Assembly (NCBI RefSeq): GCF_037975245.1
Contig: NC_092583.1
Location: 7,081,264-7,145,263 of the forward strand
DNA: 64,000 nt
Source: Apostichopus japonicus
Lineage: Eukaryota > Echinodermata > Holothuroidea > Aspidochirotida > Stichopodidae
Reading direction: 5' to 3'
Part shown: one piece after another, positions 48,300-63,125 of the stretch
Position numbering within the stretch: position 1 is the stretch's first letter
Layout: each line of letters opens with the position of its first letter
Notes under the pieces: model-generated
Databases searched by the model: none
Seen by the model: only the letters and a program-made list of their open reading frames with translations
What the model was told of the DNA's origin: nothing
Program-made: the position numbers and the translations under genes

Positions 48300-50911
48300 A
48301 TGGTGTATGCACAAAAGTTTACAGCAGACGACATACACTTATACTTTACAGCAGACGACCGTAGTGCAAGATTTGAAACGATGGCAAACCTTCATAGAGT
48401 TCGTGAAGCAATTACTCTTGGGTATTTAACAGATTTATTAGACGACGACGAATTCATGTTGCTATACGATAACAACAAACCGTCAAACCCTGAATTCCAA
48501 TATTATGATTACGACCCCTTCGATTTGGAAGATTATAACGATGATGAATGCAACGCATACTTCAGGTTAGTGACGCAACTTAGGCTATGCATTAACGTTT
48601 AGTATTATATAGACTTAGGAATAGACCTAATTTCCGATGATTAAGTTGCACATAGGCATAGACTAACTCCATATATACTGTTATGGAGGTTTATAAAACA
48701 TACCGTAATATTAATAAACCCAGTCTTGTTTAAAGACAGGCTGGATTACCTCCTAATCGACACACAGATGTACCCTAGGCCTACAAATAAAAATATAGGC
48801 TAATGGGCATACATTAGACTTCGAACGTGACATCAGATTCACTGACTGTGACTGCAGTTGCTGGGGGCTTCTCAGCAGTCAGTCCTACACCAGGCCAGCA
48901 ATACGACAGTTGTTTTAAGCCTTGTGCCGCCGGAATCACTGCGCACTGCAGGGTTAGGAACCATTTTGTAATGACGCAGTGTGCTTTACACTGTGGGTAT
49001 GGATGCGTGCAATGTTTTCCTATTGGTTACTGGAACAGAAAGCATAAATTGTAATATCAAAATTGAGATTCTGACAGGTCCCACCTGTGCAACCTTCAGG
49101 GGTTTTTCTTGTAATAAAAATCTCAATTCGAACTTTTATCTGATGTGGTAACCACTTCTGCGAAAAACACTAGATCATTTTATTTCCATGATTCTAATTA
49201 AGTGCAAAACCTGCCATGTTTTTAAATAATACACCCCTTACGTCAGGAAAAAAAGGGTTGATATTGAAATATTGCTTAACTTTATTCATCTTCGCTTTTT
49301 AGGTTCAAGAAAGATGATCTCTATAGATTGAAAGATGCACTTCAAATCCCGGAGAGAATCAAATGTACAAATGGATACCGTGTCCAAGGATTGGAGGCCA
49401 TATGCATTTTGCTATCACGATTTGCATATCCATGTAGGTAAATATTTTCAACTTATGCCTTACCAAAGACTTTAAAATAGAACTTGCTGCCGTCTCGTTT
49501 TTTGCCAAGCATATGAGACAGGAATAGGATGCCATGGGACGGCATCTTAAACTGTCAACACTATACAAACATTCAACTTATGTGTAGGCCTATGCTGAAG
49601 TTTCGTCATCACTGTTGTACTTTACCCATTGATGTATGCATGGTTTTCCTTTAATATATAAATTTAAAGGTAGGACCACCATTAGGCATTAAAAAACTAG
49701 AGCACCAATGGTGCAGTAGCTCATACCTTTTAGGGCACCCCAAAAATTAAGGACAAAAATATATTAGGGCCCAAACATTTTTAGGGCACCAATTTTTTAT
49801 GGGCCACAAAAAATGTTTAGGACCCACAATTTTTTTTAGCCCACTTGACCTTTTTTATCAAAAAAACTTTTCTGCAATTGTTGATGGGATTGTAGGGTTT
49901 GCTTGTGACCACTTTTGATATGGATAGTGACAGATGACACATCACTACAAAAGCTCATACTAGAATGCTGGTGTGAGCTATAAATTAGTTGCCAGGTCTG
50001 TCATATGAAGAAATTGTGAGTTGTGAAAAAAAATTGTATGGAATCACAAGGGACATGTGTGTTTTTTTCTTTGCTGTATTGGTGTCCTAAGATTCCACCT
50101 TTCTCATTTGTAGTGACCCGCAATTTCTTTAGTATTTTATCTCTTCTCTGGCAGGTATGGGGATATGGTGAAGACTTTTGCCAGAGATGTACCACAGCTC
50201 TGCACAATTTCCACACACATGATTAACTTTGTGTACAGCGAACATTCATATCTTGTGGAAACTTTGAACAGGTTCTGGCTCTCCTCAGAACATCTTATGA
50301 GATATGCATCAGCCATTCATGCCAAAGGAGCCGCACTGAAAAACTGTTGGGGGTTTGTAGATGGTACAGTCCGTCCAATTTGCAGACCGAAAGAGTACCA
50401 GAGGTTATGTTACAATGGTCACAAGAGGGTACATGCATTGAAGTACCAATCTGTTACAGCTGCCAATGGTCTAGTTGCCAATCTTTTTGGGCCTATAGAG
50501 GGAAGGCGACATGATTGTTTCCTCTTGCGAGAGTCTGGCCTCTTGACTGAATTGGAACATAGGTCATATGATACACTGGGGAATACTTTATGTATTTATG
50601 GTGACCCTGCATATCCATTGAGGGCCCACTTACAAGGCCCCTTCAAAGGTAACCTAACAAATGACCAAAAGCTGTACAACCATTCAATGAGTAGTGTGAG
50701 AGTTTCAGTCGAGTGGGTATTTGGGGACATGATTAATTTCTTCAAATCAACAGATTTCAAAAAGAATCAAAAAATGGGACTTTCAGCCTGTGGTAAAATG
50801 TACATAGTTTCAGGCATACTTACCAATGCACATACTTGCTTATATGGTAACTCAACATCAAAATTTTTTGAATTGGAGCCACCCACATTAGAGCAATATT
50901 TTCAAAGGTAA
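48300..50911 (+). CDS. Harbinger DDE transposase
   Basis: Exons are 48,300-48,565; 49,303-49,437; and 50,155-50,911 with GT-AG introns and agreeing phases, for 385 residues and no internal stop. The N-terminus is acidic and Tyr/Asp-rich. Residues about 90-133 (DDLYRLKDALQIPERI, GLEAICILLSRFAYPC) match the conserved helical part upstream of DDE_Tnp_4. The catalytic triad reads D203 in NCWGFVDGTVRPI, D284 in IYGDPAYPL and E320 in SVEWVFGD. GRRHDCFLLRESGLL is also typical. The protein cuts and pastes the element at TWA sites, usually with its Myb-like partner. The first ATG of the exon is taken as the start; a later in-frame Met (MANLHRVREAI) is an alternative. Confidence 0.9.
49690..49985. repeat. 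AGCTCATACC-family repeat in Harbinger intron 2
   Basis: It begins ACTAGAGCACCAATGGTGCA, contains repeated TTTTTAGGGCAC/GGGCCCA words and ends CATACTAGAATGCTGGTGTG then AGCTATAAATT, as in the other family members. Confidence 0.6.
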
Positions 50912-51931
50912 TTTGGGGTCTGCTTAGACCAGCAAAATATAATTGTTAATTATGGTCTAATATGTCTGTTACATTTGAAATGCAGGGTTACCCAGTCTTA
51001 TTTGTTTGTAAAAATACAAAGTATATCAAATTTAGTTTCACTCAAATATAATTTTTCCAGTTAAATATAATGTACAATATATATATATATATTTATGTGT
51101 TTAATATAATAACAAATTATAAAGAAATTCATAAGATAAGGGCCATAAACCAAGTGATTCTGAAATAATCTTGAGATTACATTGGACAGTTGGTATGGTC
51201 TTTGGTGACTCCATATTGGACTGTCTTTATGTCCTCTGGTACCCTCTTAAAACTAGAGCCCAACTTAGAGGAATATTGGTTTCTTGCTTAGAGGAATTTA
51301 AATTTAAATGATGCATTTGGGCTTGGATCAAATGACCATGACATGTTTTGTTTGAAAACATTTCCCTACCCAATTCACAACTTGTCTCAAAATATGATTC
51401 CAACCTTTGGTGAATATAATGATTCAAAATACTAGTTTTTAACCACTAATTGATCTTTGGTGACATTGGATCACATGACCGTTTTGCTCGAAAACCCCAT
51501 TCACAAATAACAGTCAAACATATAGTAGGATATCCATTTTGATTGAGAGAAGTGTATCATAGCACTGAAACACAGACAATCACTTTAAAATGTATTTTTG
51601 AATAATCAAACATTAATAAATCTCAGAAAAATGGGAAAATGCTGCATTTTGTATATTTCTTGATTGTCTTTCATTTTATTTTTAATTTACATGCATGTTT
51701 ATGGTGCTTTAATTACAGATATATGACATGAGCTCAATTTGCTTCAAAAATTGACATTTTGTGAAATTTAGGTATTTTCTGTTGAAAACACAATAAGTCA
51801 ACCATGCAAAGTTCATACTTGGTATAATGAGTATATGATCCCTATTGTTTTGGGAGAGGTCATCTGAGTTAAACCATTTATGAGCAATTTTGTACAAACT
51901 TGTTTTGGGGACATTGGTAGGAGGTGGGAAC

Positions 51932-54633
51932 TTATTGTTTATTATTACCCTTCATCGATTGCATGAACATCATTAGCATGTTTTGCATCTGCTGCTGTTG
52001 TTGTGCGAGGTGTTGCTGCATTTGTTGTTGTTGCTGCATAAATTGTTGCTGTGTCTGCTGTTGCTGTTGTTGAAAGAGTTCAAATCGTCGATCTCTTTCA
52101 GCTTCGTCCCTCTTCACCTCTGCTCTTCTCATGGCGAGCTCTTCCTTCCTCATCTCTCTTTCCAACTCCATCTTTTGATGCAAGAACTGAAGAGCATCAC
52201 TCCCACTGTTTCTTTTTCTTGGCATATTTTCTTTATCTGCAAAATGCCTATGACAAAACAAGATAAAGGTACATCATGAATTTCTTCAATATGACAGACC
52301 TGGCAACCAATTTTTGAGACAGAATGAATCCATGCAATCATGCTTGTGTGTGTGCACATGTGTTTATCTGTATGTATGTGACACTGCTTGTAAACAAAAG
52401 ATGCAGGGTTCAACCCCTGTAATACTTTGCAAATTCAGCTGAGGTCAAATATTGAAAACTTTTTTTTCTGAATACCGGTATACCAACCAACCAACCCCAT
52501 TTGAAGTAATATGAGTCTCTCACCTCTTCCTTGTCTCCACAAACGATTCACAGGCCCTCTTCTGGACCTCTTGTCCATCGAGGCGCCTCTGCTCCTCTTC
52601 ACTAGCATTGGTCTTGGGGAGAAGCTCTGCATCATCTTCTTGGTTGGCCAAGTCTTCCAGAAGCACCCTCAACTCCCTTTGGCTTTCCGTTTCCTCAGGG
52701 CTAATGCCTGAAGCCCTCTTATCTTGAGAGTTGTTCTTCTGCACCTTATTCTTGATGCTGTTGTACCTATGATTAGAATGAAAAACCAAATTAGGAATGT
52801 ATTGAATCGAAAGAATAAGTGAATCGCCCAGAGGAACCCATCCCACAAAAAAAGTCCCTGGTCAAAAGGTAAACAAACCCTCTGATTGGCTCAAAATCTC
52901 TTTCTGGCCACGCCCCCTGTATATCTTGTACACTTTTAACAATGAATATTCATGACCTATGGAAAAAAAAACCAATGATGCAATCAAAGAATCCAGACGG
53001 GTCTACCCTTGCGATACGTGCTAAACATCACCTACGTCTCGTCTCGCACTTGTCTGTACATGAAACGGAACCACTGAAATTACTGGGGTTAAACCAAATT
53101 ATAGTCTTAAGTTAAGAAATTGTCATGAAAATGGAAGGCAACTATGTTCGTCTTGGTACAAACACAAACTTATGAGGGCTCTGAGGGCTATATGAGGGTT
53201 GTGAGCTACATGACAGTACAGTATATAGGAAAGAATGCAATGGAAGGTAAAAAGTGAAAGATAAATTACATAGGAACCACCAGCACCACCAATTGAAATC
53301 CCAATTTTTTGGGAAAATGTAATTATTTAGTATGCTGGGAGGATTTTTCTTTTTCCTCTACAGTATTGTAGAGCATGAATTTAGCTTCTAGCCTCCTTAA
53401 CATACCTGTCTCTGACAGCCCTTTGGTCCACCTTAAAGGACTGTTTTCTCAATTCGGTGGCCACTCCAGACCACACCTTGCCTCTTTCTAGACTGCCCCT
53501 TCGGAACTGAAATGGGTTTTGCAAGGCAACTTCCTTGCAAAGAATTATATCTTTTGCCTCTGTCCATTTCATGAAAGTCCTGAAATAGATTTAGAAGTGT
53601 ATTTTGAGATTTATTTAATATTATATTACAGCCCAATAGAGATCAATTTTAACTTGATTTCTCGAAAACAAAATGTCTGATATGCATCAAACCTATAAGT
53701 ATTCTTTATCTTTGTCAAAAATTAGAATGGTTCTTTCCTTGTTTTTCATTACAAAATCCTCAAAGCTGGTCCAATTTTCTGACAATTATAGATGAACCAT
53801 CTTACTGTAGATTTTGCTGGAAATCATTTCTAGCATACCTCTATTAGTGCATAGCACACACACAACATTTGAGCTCTAAACTTATTTATTTTTAAAATAT
53901 GGTACTCTGATTTTGTTTCTCAAACAGGAATATGTCATATTTATGATGGTAAATGGGGTTGTATTTCCAATGGTAGAAAACATTGGAAAAATGTAAGAAA
54001 TAAACACAGTCTGCTTGTTTACAAAAAAGCATAAAAAAATCCATACAAGACTATTAGACAATCCATACAAAACAGTACTGCATGTAGCAGTTACATTTAC
54101 CTGATTCTGTTTACTTTATCGTTGATATCGCATGTCAACATTGATTAGGTGCTATAAAATTGAATTTTGGGACCAGTCATGTGCGGTTGAGTGGCCAGTA
54201 CAGCCTTTCAACAATTAATAAAAATCCACACACTTGTTTTTCATAACCATTACAACCCTGGAGCGTAAACACAAATACTTTTTTTAATTGGAAATCTATC
54301 ATAATTGGTAATTATGTATGTATATTAGATCCACCTGCAAGCAGGAACTCACGAAAAAGCCTCATTGGCTTATCAAAGCCGCAAGCTGACCGAAGTCAGT
54401 GTCTTACATTCATATTTAAAGTCCATGATTATGAATTGTTAATTGTCAACAACTCTGTAACTGGACGACATACACTAATCTTGGAGTGACTCGAACCGGG
54501 GACCTTATGATTGAAAGGCACCGGCGTTAACCACTGAGCTAACACTCCACTTATACCTGCTGCTACTACTAGGTTTCTTTATTGAGGAACTTGAACCCGC
54601 TGAAGCTTCATTACTATCTGAGTTGACAGCAGG
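51932..54633 (-). CDS. Harbinger Myb-like DNA-binding protein (5' end unresolved)
   Basis: Exons (5' to 3') are 54,633-54,557; 53,579-53,406; 52,766-52,524; and 52,247-51,932, all with GT-AG borders and agreeing phases. The first supported exon codes a Ser-rich stretch (SNEASAGSSSSIKKPSSSSR). The second holds the Myb/SANT-like core (MKWTEAKDIILCKEVALQ, NPFQFRRGS, KVWSGVATEL) and runs into RAVRDRYNSIKNKVQ. Then come an acidic helical region and a charged coiled coil (MELEREMRKEELAMRRAEVK) ending in a Gln/Met-rich tail. In this superfamily the Myb-like protein binds the ends and helps bring the transposase to the nucleus. An upstream exon with the initiator Met is likely but was not found; a start at ATG 53,572 would give 241 residues. 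Confidence 0.82.
54330..54550 (-). mobile_element. tRNA-derived SINE next to a splice donor
   Basis: On the minus strand the head reads TGGAGTGTTAGCTCAGTGGT (box A), with GGTTCGAGTCACTCCA (box B) about 45 bases on; the 7-base acceptor ends pair. A non-tRNA body follows (GTCGTCCAGTTACAGAG, GCCAATGAGGC, TTCCTGCTTGCAGG). The body and weak anticodon arm argue for a SINE and not a tRNA gene. It starts immediately after the splice donor of the Myb-like exon at 54,557. Confidence 0.75.
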
Positions 54634-56202
54634 CTGTTGAAATATGATGGAAAAAATCAATCAAAATATAGTAACTCAAAGCAAAATATCCTCTGATATA
54701 CAGTATGTCACAGTGGATTTGTACGCAATGTATATAAAAGATTGTGATGTTTCACTAATTTCGAGCAATCAAACACTCTAAATTATGCACAGTCTTTTCT
54801 GCAGCATAATTCTTCTATTTTAAGAGAAGCTAATCATATAATACGAAAGAACAGGCATCAATCGTAAGTTGTGTTTTAAGCCAGGCTGATTCCATAATGG
54901 TGTTTAACAACCCAAATATGCATTATTGGCAAAAATAAGTTGGTTTTTGAGGTGGTATAGCCTTTGCCCCATATTTTGCGGGATGATTTTATAGCTGACC
55001 TAGTACATGATTGCTTGTAAACGGTAGTGTGAGGGCTGACCCACTACACTCAGCCAGCTATGCCTAGGTCCTAGTTTAGGCCAGATGTTAAATTGTATGT
55101 TAGGCTGCCGCTACTTCAACTTGTCGATGTGAAAGTCTGTAGTGTAACCACCCAACAACAGTCAGAATTGAGGAGTATAATTAGTATACACACTGGCAGT
55201 ATGTAAATTCCGAGCCATTTTATACTTAAACGTCAAATTTGGAATAGAAATACCAAGAAGTTACTGAATTTGTAAGCTCGACTAGGCTAGACCAAATTGT
55301 TCGTCCATCTTGACAATAACAACAAAATTGTGACGTCACATGTAATCGAAGTTGCCGTTTTCACGACAACGGGAAATACCCTGGACACCCGGTGTAAAAT
55401 TTCAGGGACAACGGGAAGTCGACGTAGACGCATGCGCATAACACATACGTGTCGTCATTTCGTTGTAGAGAGCTCCGCGTCGTGAAATCTAAAGCTGCCT
55501 AATATCTAAGCGGAGCGCGACCATGGTTTCGCGCGTAGCGTTCAAGAAATGTTTGGCAAATGTACCTCCCAGATCGCCGGAAATAGCACTTCCCAAACCC
55601 AATGATGCCCCCAAACCTCCTTAAGTTTTAGATCTCATGGCTTAGAAATTTAGTTAGGGGAAATGCATGGGCGTCTGCAGAAACAAAAATTCAGGGGACA
55701 AATAATAAAAGTAAACTTTTGTATACGATGGGTGCGGGGTCCTCTCCCATGCAGGAAACAACTAAAGACTGCCGCAAATGCGATTTCCGTCCTATATTTA
55801 ACAGCTGTGGATAAATATAATAAAATGAGAACTGGACGTGAAGCTAGCTCAAATTGGCAACACAAAGTGTGAGTTTTTAATGATTGTTGTGTTCGCACTC
55901 AGTCCGTTTTGCTGACCACAATTTACCAGTCTCTTGTATAGACTATGTTTCACATGATTGCATGTGTTAATACTTCAGCGGAGAAGTCACGCCTAACAGT
56001 TTCAATAGTAATAATTCTCGTCTTTTATAGCAGCATGTCATTTGCACAATGCTGGATCAAACTGCGCCAAAGTTCAATATAGGGGAATTTGAAATGCAAC
56101 GTTTGGTCAAGGCAAATGGTGGGGACACGGTATATTATGCCCCCACCACTGAAAAGGTTGGTTGCGACGCGTCCCGCTGTCCCCGCCAGGATCTGCGCCC
56201 AT

Positions 56203-58007
<1,805 letters not shown>

Positions 58008-61000
58008 ATGGGTTGTGTTTCTTCAAAACTCCAAGTGACTCCATCCGCCCCAAGCGGACGATATGCCAACTTTAAACGGTGGATTGGCCGAAAACGCCGA
58101 GCACTGGTGAGTAGAAAAGAAAGAAAAAATTGTCAAGCCTGAAACCTTCAATTTCAATGGCCACTATTAGTGTATACTTTATAATATACGTATTATTCAT
58201 ATCCATTTGACTCTCGAGTAATTAACGTTCTTAATTACGGCCCACAAATTTGCTAGACAGTTAAATAGTGGTCACTGATGTTCAAACTTCAACACGAATT
58301 TAAATGCCATTTTCTCTGTCTGATACATCTGTGTGTGATACTTCTCGATATTAATAATAGTAAGGCGGAGGAGAACCTCCATATAGGTACTGTAAGCAGT
58401 TATTAACTTATAAAGTTGGTGATGGGAAGGGGCGGGGGGGGCATGCTCATTAACTTCAAAGCAGCGTGGGTTGAATATGATCAAGACTGGCCAACCATTC
58501 AGGCAGAGTGATCGCTGACCAACAGATCAATAGTTTTAATGCAGATATAGGTGACATCTTAGTGGCACCGCCTGACCCTTTCCCCTCGCTCTAACATTTA
58601 TCACACCCTGGCCCTCCCGCTTCACCCGCACACAATCATATTATGAAAGAAGACAGAATTCTGTTAAGATCTGTCAATGTTCTGTTTTCGCACCAACAGT
58701 TCAAACACACTGTGCGCCTGACCCGTGTTCAACCCTTCAAAGCATCTGCAGAGACTGGGTGCCGAAGCCCTACCAGTACCTCCTCATGCTCGACCAACCT
58801 CTCCGACTACCTAGGAAAGGAATGCCGTGTCAAGACACCTGGTAAATATATAATAAACTTTCATTTCTATTTGACAAAGTAAAAACATTTTAATCGGACG
58901 GTACAGTAACGTGTAAAAAAGCAGAGTTAAGTGAAAACTGGTCTCATCATGAATACAGTGTGAAACAAAAGTATGTTGTCTCCTATGACAATCTTACAAA
59001 TGTATTCCAGATTGTGAAAAACAAAGTGTTTTGTAAGATCATGTTCCCGATGACATCTGTGCTTGCACTTTATTTCAAGTGATGGTAGAGGGAAATAATT
59101 TGACTGGCTTCCTAACTAAGATCCATAATACTTGATTTCGACTCACGAAAGTTTGCAAATGTTGAGGATTGTTTAGCTATATAAGATTCCCTCCAGAAAT
59201 TGCCAATCGTAACGAAAAGATTTGTATTGTAAGTGCTAAAATTACCATTATCCTTTCTGCGTTTCTCTCATACAGCATTTCAAACTGGTAATGCCCGATG
59301 TGATACCCGCATAATCCGCCGCGGTCACCCTGAAAATCCAGTAGATCAAGACTGCGCATGCGCCCCCAACTCCCGAGGATTGGTCAGAACTTCTTGCAAT
59401 CATCACAGAGATAACGTCCAACTTCTCCGCGATATCATGACTTTGAGTGGGAATGCCGTAGGTGCAGAAGAGGCTGAACACCTGCTTGATCAGATAAAGT
59501 CACAAGTCGAGGGGATGCTCTCATTGAAACTGGAGCAAAGGAAGGACAAGGAAGCTGAGGAGGAGGAGGCTGGGGAGGAGATGGACTTGGAAGGCATCCT
59601 CAAGATTGAGGTAGGTCTGACTTCAGTTTAGTTGTATTTCTATGTTGGTAGTATCCTTGCTTGTAGTTCGTCAACTTGAGTGACTCTGAGTGATTTCTGT
59701 TAACTGTGACAGAGGGCGCCCCATTCATCCCCAGTAATGAAATGTTTCGTATTGTTACGTATTCCTGTCGGCATGAGGATAGATAGGTAGCTGTTACAGA
59801 ACATATGTTACTGCACTATTACAACGTGAACTATAGTGTAGTTTGGTTAAACGATGGCCATGTTTTGAAGAGTGAAAAACTTGATTAATTAGGAATCGCC
59901 ACCAACTATCTGAATATACTTCACCTGTCAGAGAGTGTGATTTCCTGTCTTTCCTGACGGGTTTCTGGTTAGAGTCCCATTCTATCGGATAATTCTCTTC
60001 TGTCACAGAGCATGACACCTGCACCAACTACTCCCGCCCCGACCCCACTTTCTGGAAGAAAGAGTCGGTTCCAGGAGATGAAGGATATTTGTCGTGAAAT
60101 CTTTCAAGAGGATGAGGAACCGAACAATGAAGAGTGGCAGGAGGAGGTAATCGACATCGACGAAACCGCTGAGATGTCCGAAGAGGAGATGGAGGAAGGA
60201 GAGGAGCCGAAATACGCCAACTCGACGGAGGAGTTGGAGGCAACCATCAATGCAATCTTCAAGAGATGGAACCTGTCGATGCCAGATGATCAGGGAGAGT
60301 TTGCCAAGATCGACGAGACTATCAGATCGTCCATCAGTAGAGCCGCATCTGCTCGTCCGGTAAGATAAATAGGATTTAAAGTTAGAGGGTAGCAGCTATA
60401 GGGGTAAGGCTGAGGGCCTGGAGAAGGGTCATTCCTCGTCTCTTTGAAAATAGGCAACAATATTCGTAAAGTAAATGGAACTGTCGGTATTCATGCCATA
60501 TATGCCAGTCTGAAAGGACGAGGTTTGTCTTGCCCCCCCCCCCCCTCTTACCCTTACTATCCCGATCGAGTTCCTGTTAAAGAAGTCATTGAAGACTGAC
60601 AATTGTAATCGTAGAATAGAATGTACGCCCTTAAAATATCATATTGAATTAATGATTTTCTTAAATGCTGTAGTTACTTCAATATATCTTTATTTGCTAA
60701 TGTAGTTGTGTTTGTTGCATAGTTTATACCCTGCTCACCCACCCCCCCCCCGCCCCTTCTTCTCTCTGAAATTATATTCCACCTTGAACGATTAATTAAA
60801 GTTGATTCCATTAATTTATGAACATCTCGAATAATTAGAAAAAATGACACGAGTTTGATTAACAAATTAATCAAAAGTTGGAAGTTGGAATGAGTTTTGA
60901 TTTGATTTTTGTTTAAAATACTTTTAATACTACTACTTTTAATATTTCTTTTCTAACGCAGAAAACGGCGGCAGTTAGACAAGTAACTTCACATGTCTTA

Positions 61001-61141
61001 GAGCCTCCCACAGCTACAGAAGCAGCCGGTAAACCTTCACAAGAAAAGCTTGAGCGACCAAGAGCAGCTCGGTGGCCACGCACACCTTCCACGAAGTGTG
61101 GTCCCGAAAATGAGGGTCCCTCTTCCTTTAATAAATTTTAA
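58008..61141 (+). CDS. Unrecognised acidic protein with N-myristoylation signal
   Basis: Exons are 58,008-58,106; 58,700-58,841; 59,276-59,610; 60,009-60,359; and 60,962-61,141 with GT-AG introns and agreeing phases, for 368 residues. The start MGCVSSK has Gly2, Cys3 and Ser6, the pattern for N-myristoylation plus palmitoylation, and a basic cluster follows (RWIGRKRRA), so membrane attachment is likely. The middle (85-160) includes paired Cys (CACAPNSRGLVRTSCNHH) and a helical stretch (AEEAEHLLDQIKSQVEGML). Residues 175-290 are strongly acidic and probably disordered, with helices near KDICREIFQEDEE and LEATINAIFKRW. The tail is basic and Pro/Ser-rich. AATAAA overlaps the stop codon (61,130-61,135). 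I do not recognise the family. No transposon features surround it, so it is the best host-gene candidate in the window. Confidence 0.8.
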
Positions 61142-63125
61142 TATTTTTCTTTGACCCTCTATTTGAAAGACCGGAAGTGTAGACGAGACCTATATTGTAG
61201 GAATATTAGTGGACCTAGATGACGTCATGTACTCAGCAGTTTTGTGTATTGTTCTTTAGAGAATGGTTGTCTGTGGTTTTGTCTTTGTGTGTATTAATGT
61301 TGGTTTGTGAGTATTAAGTAGGATAAGGTATAGTTATATATAAGGTATAGTATTATTAAGTAACATGGCGAACACCAAACTATGTAACAACTTATTTTTT
61401 TATATTTTTTTATATATTTTTTTATTAAAAGTAAACAGAGGGCATTTTTTTATACCTTCTTCCAGCATAAGTATTAACATTTTTTCCTAAGAACAACTTT
61501 TTTTGTATTACAGCCTTTTTTTAAATACACTTATACATTACACACTTTCACACATTAGTATTATAAGTAAGGATAAGTATTTACAAATATTTGTTGTTAA
61601 GGTATTTGTTTGTTTGTTTTCATGTTCGTTTGTCTTGGAAACTATTGGGTCACGTGACTAGTGTTGGTCCAGGTATTTAAGAGGAGAGTAGTCTTGTCGA
61701 AACTTCCCGGTCTGGATATAGAGGGTCAATTTGGGTTAAATGATCATGAAAAATGAAAGCAAAAATTCGAAACGAGAGCTGTTATAAACAAGGAAAATTG
61801 GTATTGTTATTCCAAAATTTGTAAATATATAGATCATAAATGCATCATCAAACGTTTTGGGTGGATTGTAATTTTTGTACTGTAGTATAGAGTTTGTTAG
61901 TACGTATTTATGACTTTAATTAAGAATCATATTCCACTTCCCATCAGCGATTTTCAAGTTATTACAGTGCAATATTCGAAAAGAAGCAATCATCTCAACT
62001 ACCTAGTCATTCATTTTACTGAAAAGAACACCCCACCCACACACCTCCCTTCTTCCCCTATATACTGACATCCGCCATGAACATCTACAGAGTTTGGAAG
62101 CAAAACAGGGAGGGGTGTCACTAAGGTTCGACGACTGGGGGTGCTAGTATTTTCGTCTGACAAAATGATCTCGAAAGTCGCCAATTTCCCATAAATTTCG
62201 AGATGAAAATTACAAAAATTTAAGATGAAGTGTTGTAATGTCTGGTTAATACATCGACAGTTAGCAATTAAACGTCAAAACCTCGAGAGAAAAACGAAGC
62301 CGCAAAACATCGCTAAATTTAGAGATAAAACTTAAAATAGCGAGCTAACATTAATTGCGCCAACAATATTGAAATTTGGGTTTAAAACATCAATTTTTTG
62401 CCATAAATTGTTAGAATATCAATTTAATCTCTAACTGTCGATGTCTTAAACAGACATGTGGAACGTGCCTCCTCTCATCCCCTCCCATTTCTCAAACTTC
62501 CTTCTAATACCTAGACACCCTCCCCATACCATTCGAAATCGTAACAGAGGGTATCGCTAATATGGTGTCATGAACAGTCATATTAGTCAAAGCGTTATTT
62601 GCGCACCTGCAGTGATGACATCATTATATTCACTTGTGGAACCAAACTTGGAATAAGATAAGCATCTCCTCGGATTGTGATGAATTGAAGTAATACGTTG
62701 AAAGTAAGGGAAAAATCGATAATTTTCGAGATGAAATTCAAATTTTCTGAATTTATCTGAAACGTCGTAGATTCGATAGAAAGCTATACAATGACGTGAC
62801 ACAGCTAAACAGTCAAATAACTAAGACAAAACTGCAAAATATTGAGATCAATCGTGAAACGTGAAGAGAAAACATCAAAATGTTGGGATAAATTGTCAAA
62901 ATGTTGCAATGAAACGTCGTCATTTCGAGATGTAATCTACAAAATTAAAACACTTCTTTGGAACGGCCTCAAACCAGTTGTCAGACTTTCTACGTCACTG
63001 TTTTATTCTTCTGGTTACATGAAAACTGATCTGACGTGTTCAAATACAAAATCAAAATGTAGATTTTTTAAATATACAATGTGTTCACATTTCAATATCA
63101 CAAAATGTGCATGGTCAAGTGTGAC
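61142..63125. other. No gene seen; possible 3' untranslated and intergenic DNA
   Basis: AT-rich sequence with T-runs at 61,390-61,520. From about 62,150 to 62,930 short related phrases recur (CGAGATGAAA, AAACGTC, AAAATTGAGA-type words), suggesting an old diverged repeat. No supported coding exon. Confidence 0.4.

Larger units (their letters stand above)
48094..55499. mobile_element. PIF/Harbinger transposon, both genes present
   Basis: The inverted ends are GG(C)AGCTTTAGATT and (G/T)CACGACGCGGAG, flanked by TAA on both sides (48,091-48,093 and 55,500-55,502), as expected for this superfamily. It encodes a DDE transposase rightward (48,300-50,911) and a Myb-like protein leftward (54,633-51,932), the usual convergent pair. 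It contains an AGCTCATACC-family repeat (about 49,690-49,985) and a SINE (about 54,330-54,550). The reading frames I could join have no internal stop, so the element may be autonomous or recently so. Confidence 0.92.
48036..56202. mobile_element. Possible older element split by Harbinger
   Basis: ATGGGCGCAGATC at 48,036 and its exact inverse at 56,190-56,202 bracket the Harbinger element plus about 760 bases of flank. Both flanks also contain GGTGGGGAC and GACGCGT words. This suggests a short foldback element into which Harbinger inserted. No target duplication was resolved. Confidence 0.4.

Noticed and set aside
50001-50226. Open frames on both strands upstream of the Harbinger exon 3
   Set aside because: They overlap the intron and the 5' part of exon 3 in other frames; only the transposase frame has domain and splice support.
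54484-54550. Possible functional tRNA gene
   Set aside because: Boxes A and B are good, but the anticodon arm is weak and a conserved non-tRNA body follows, so it fits a SINE better.
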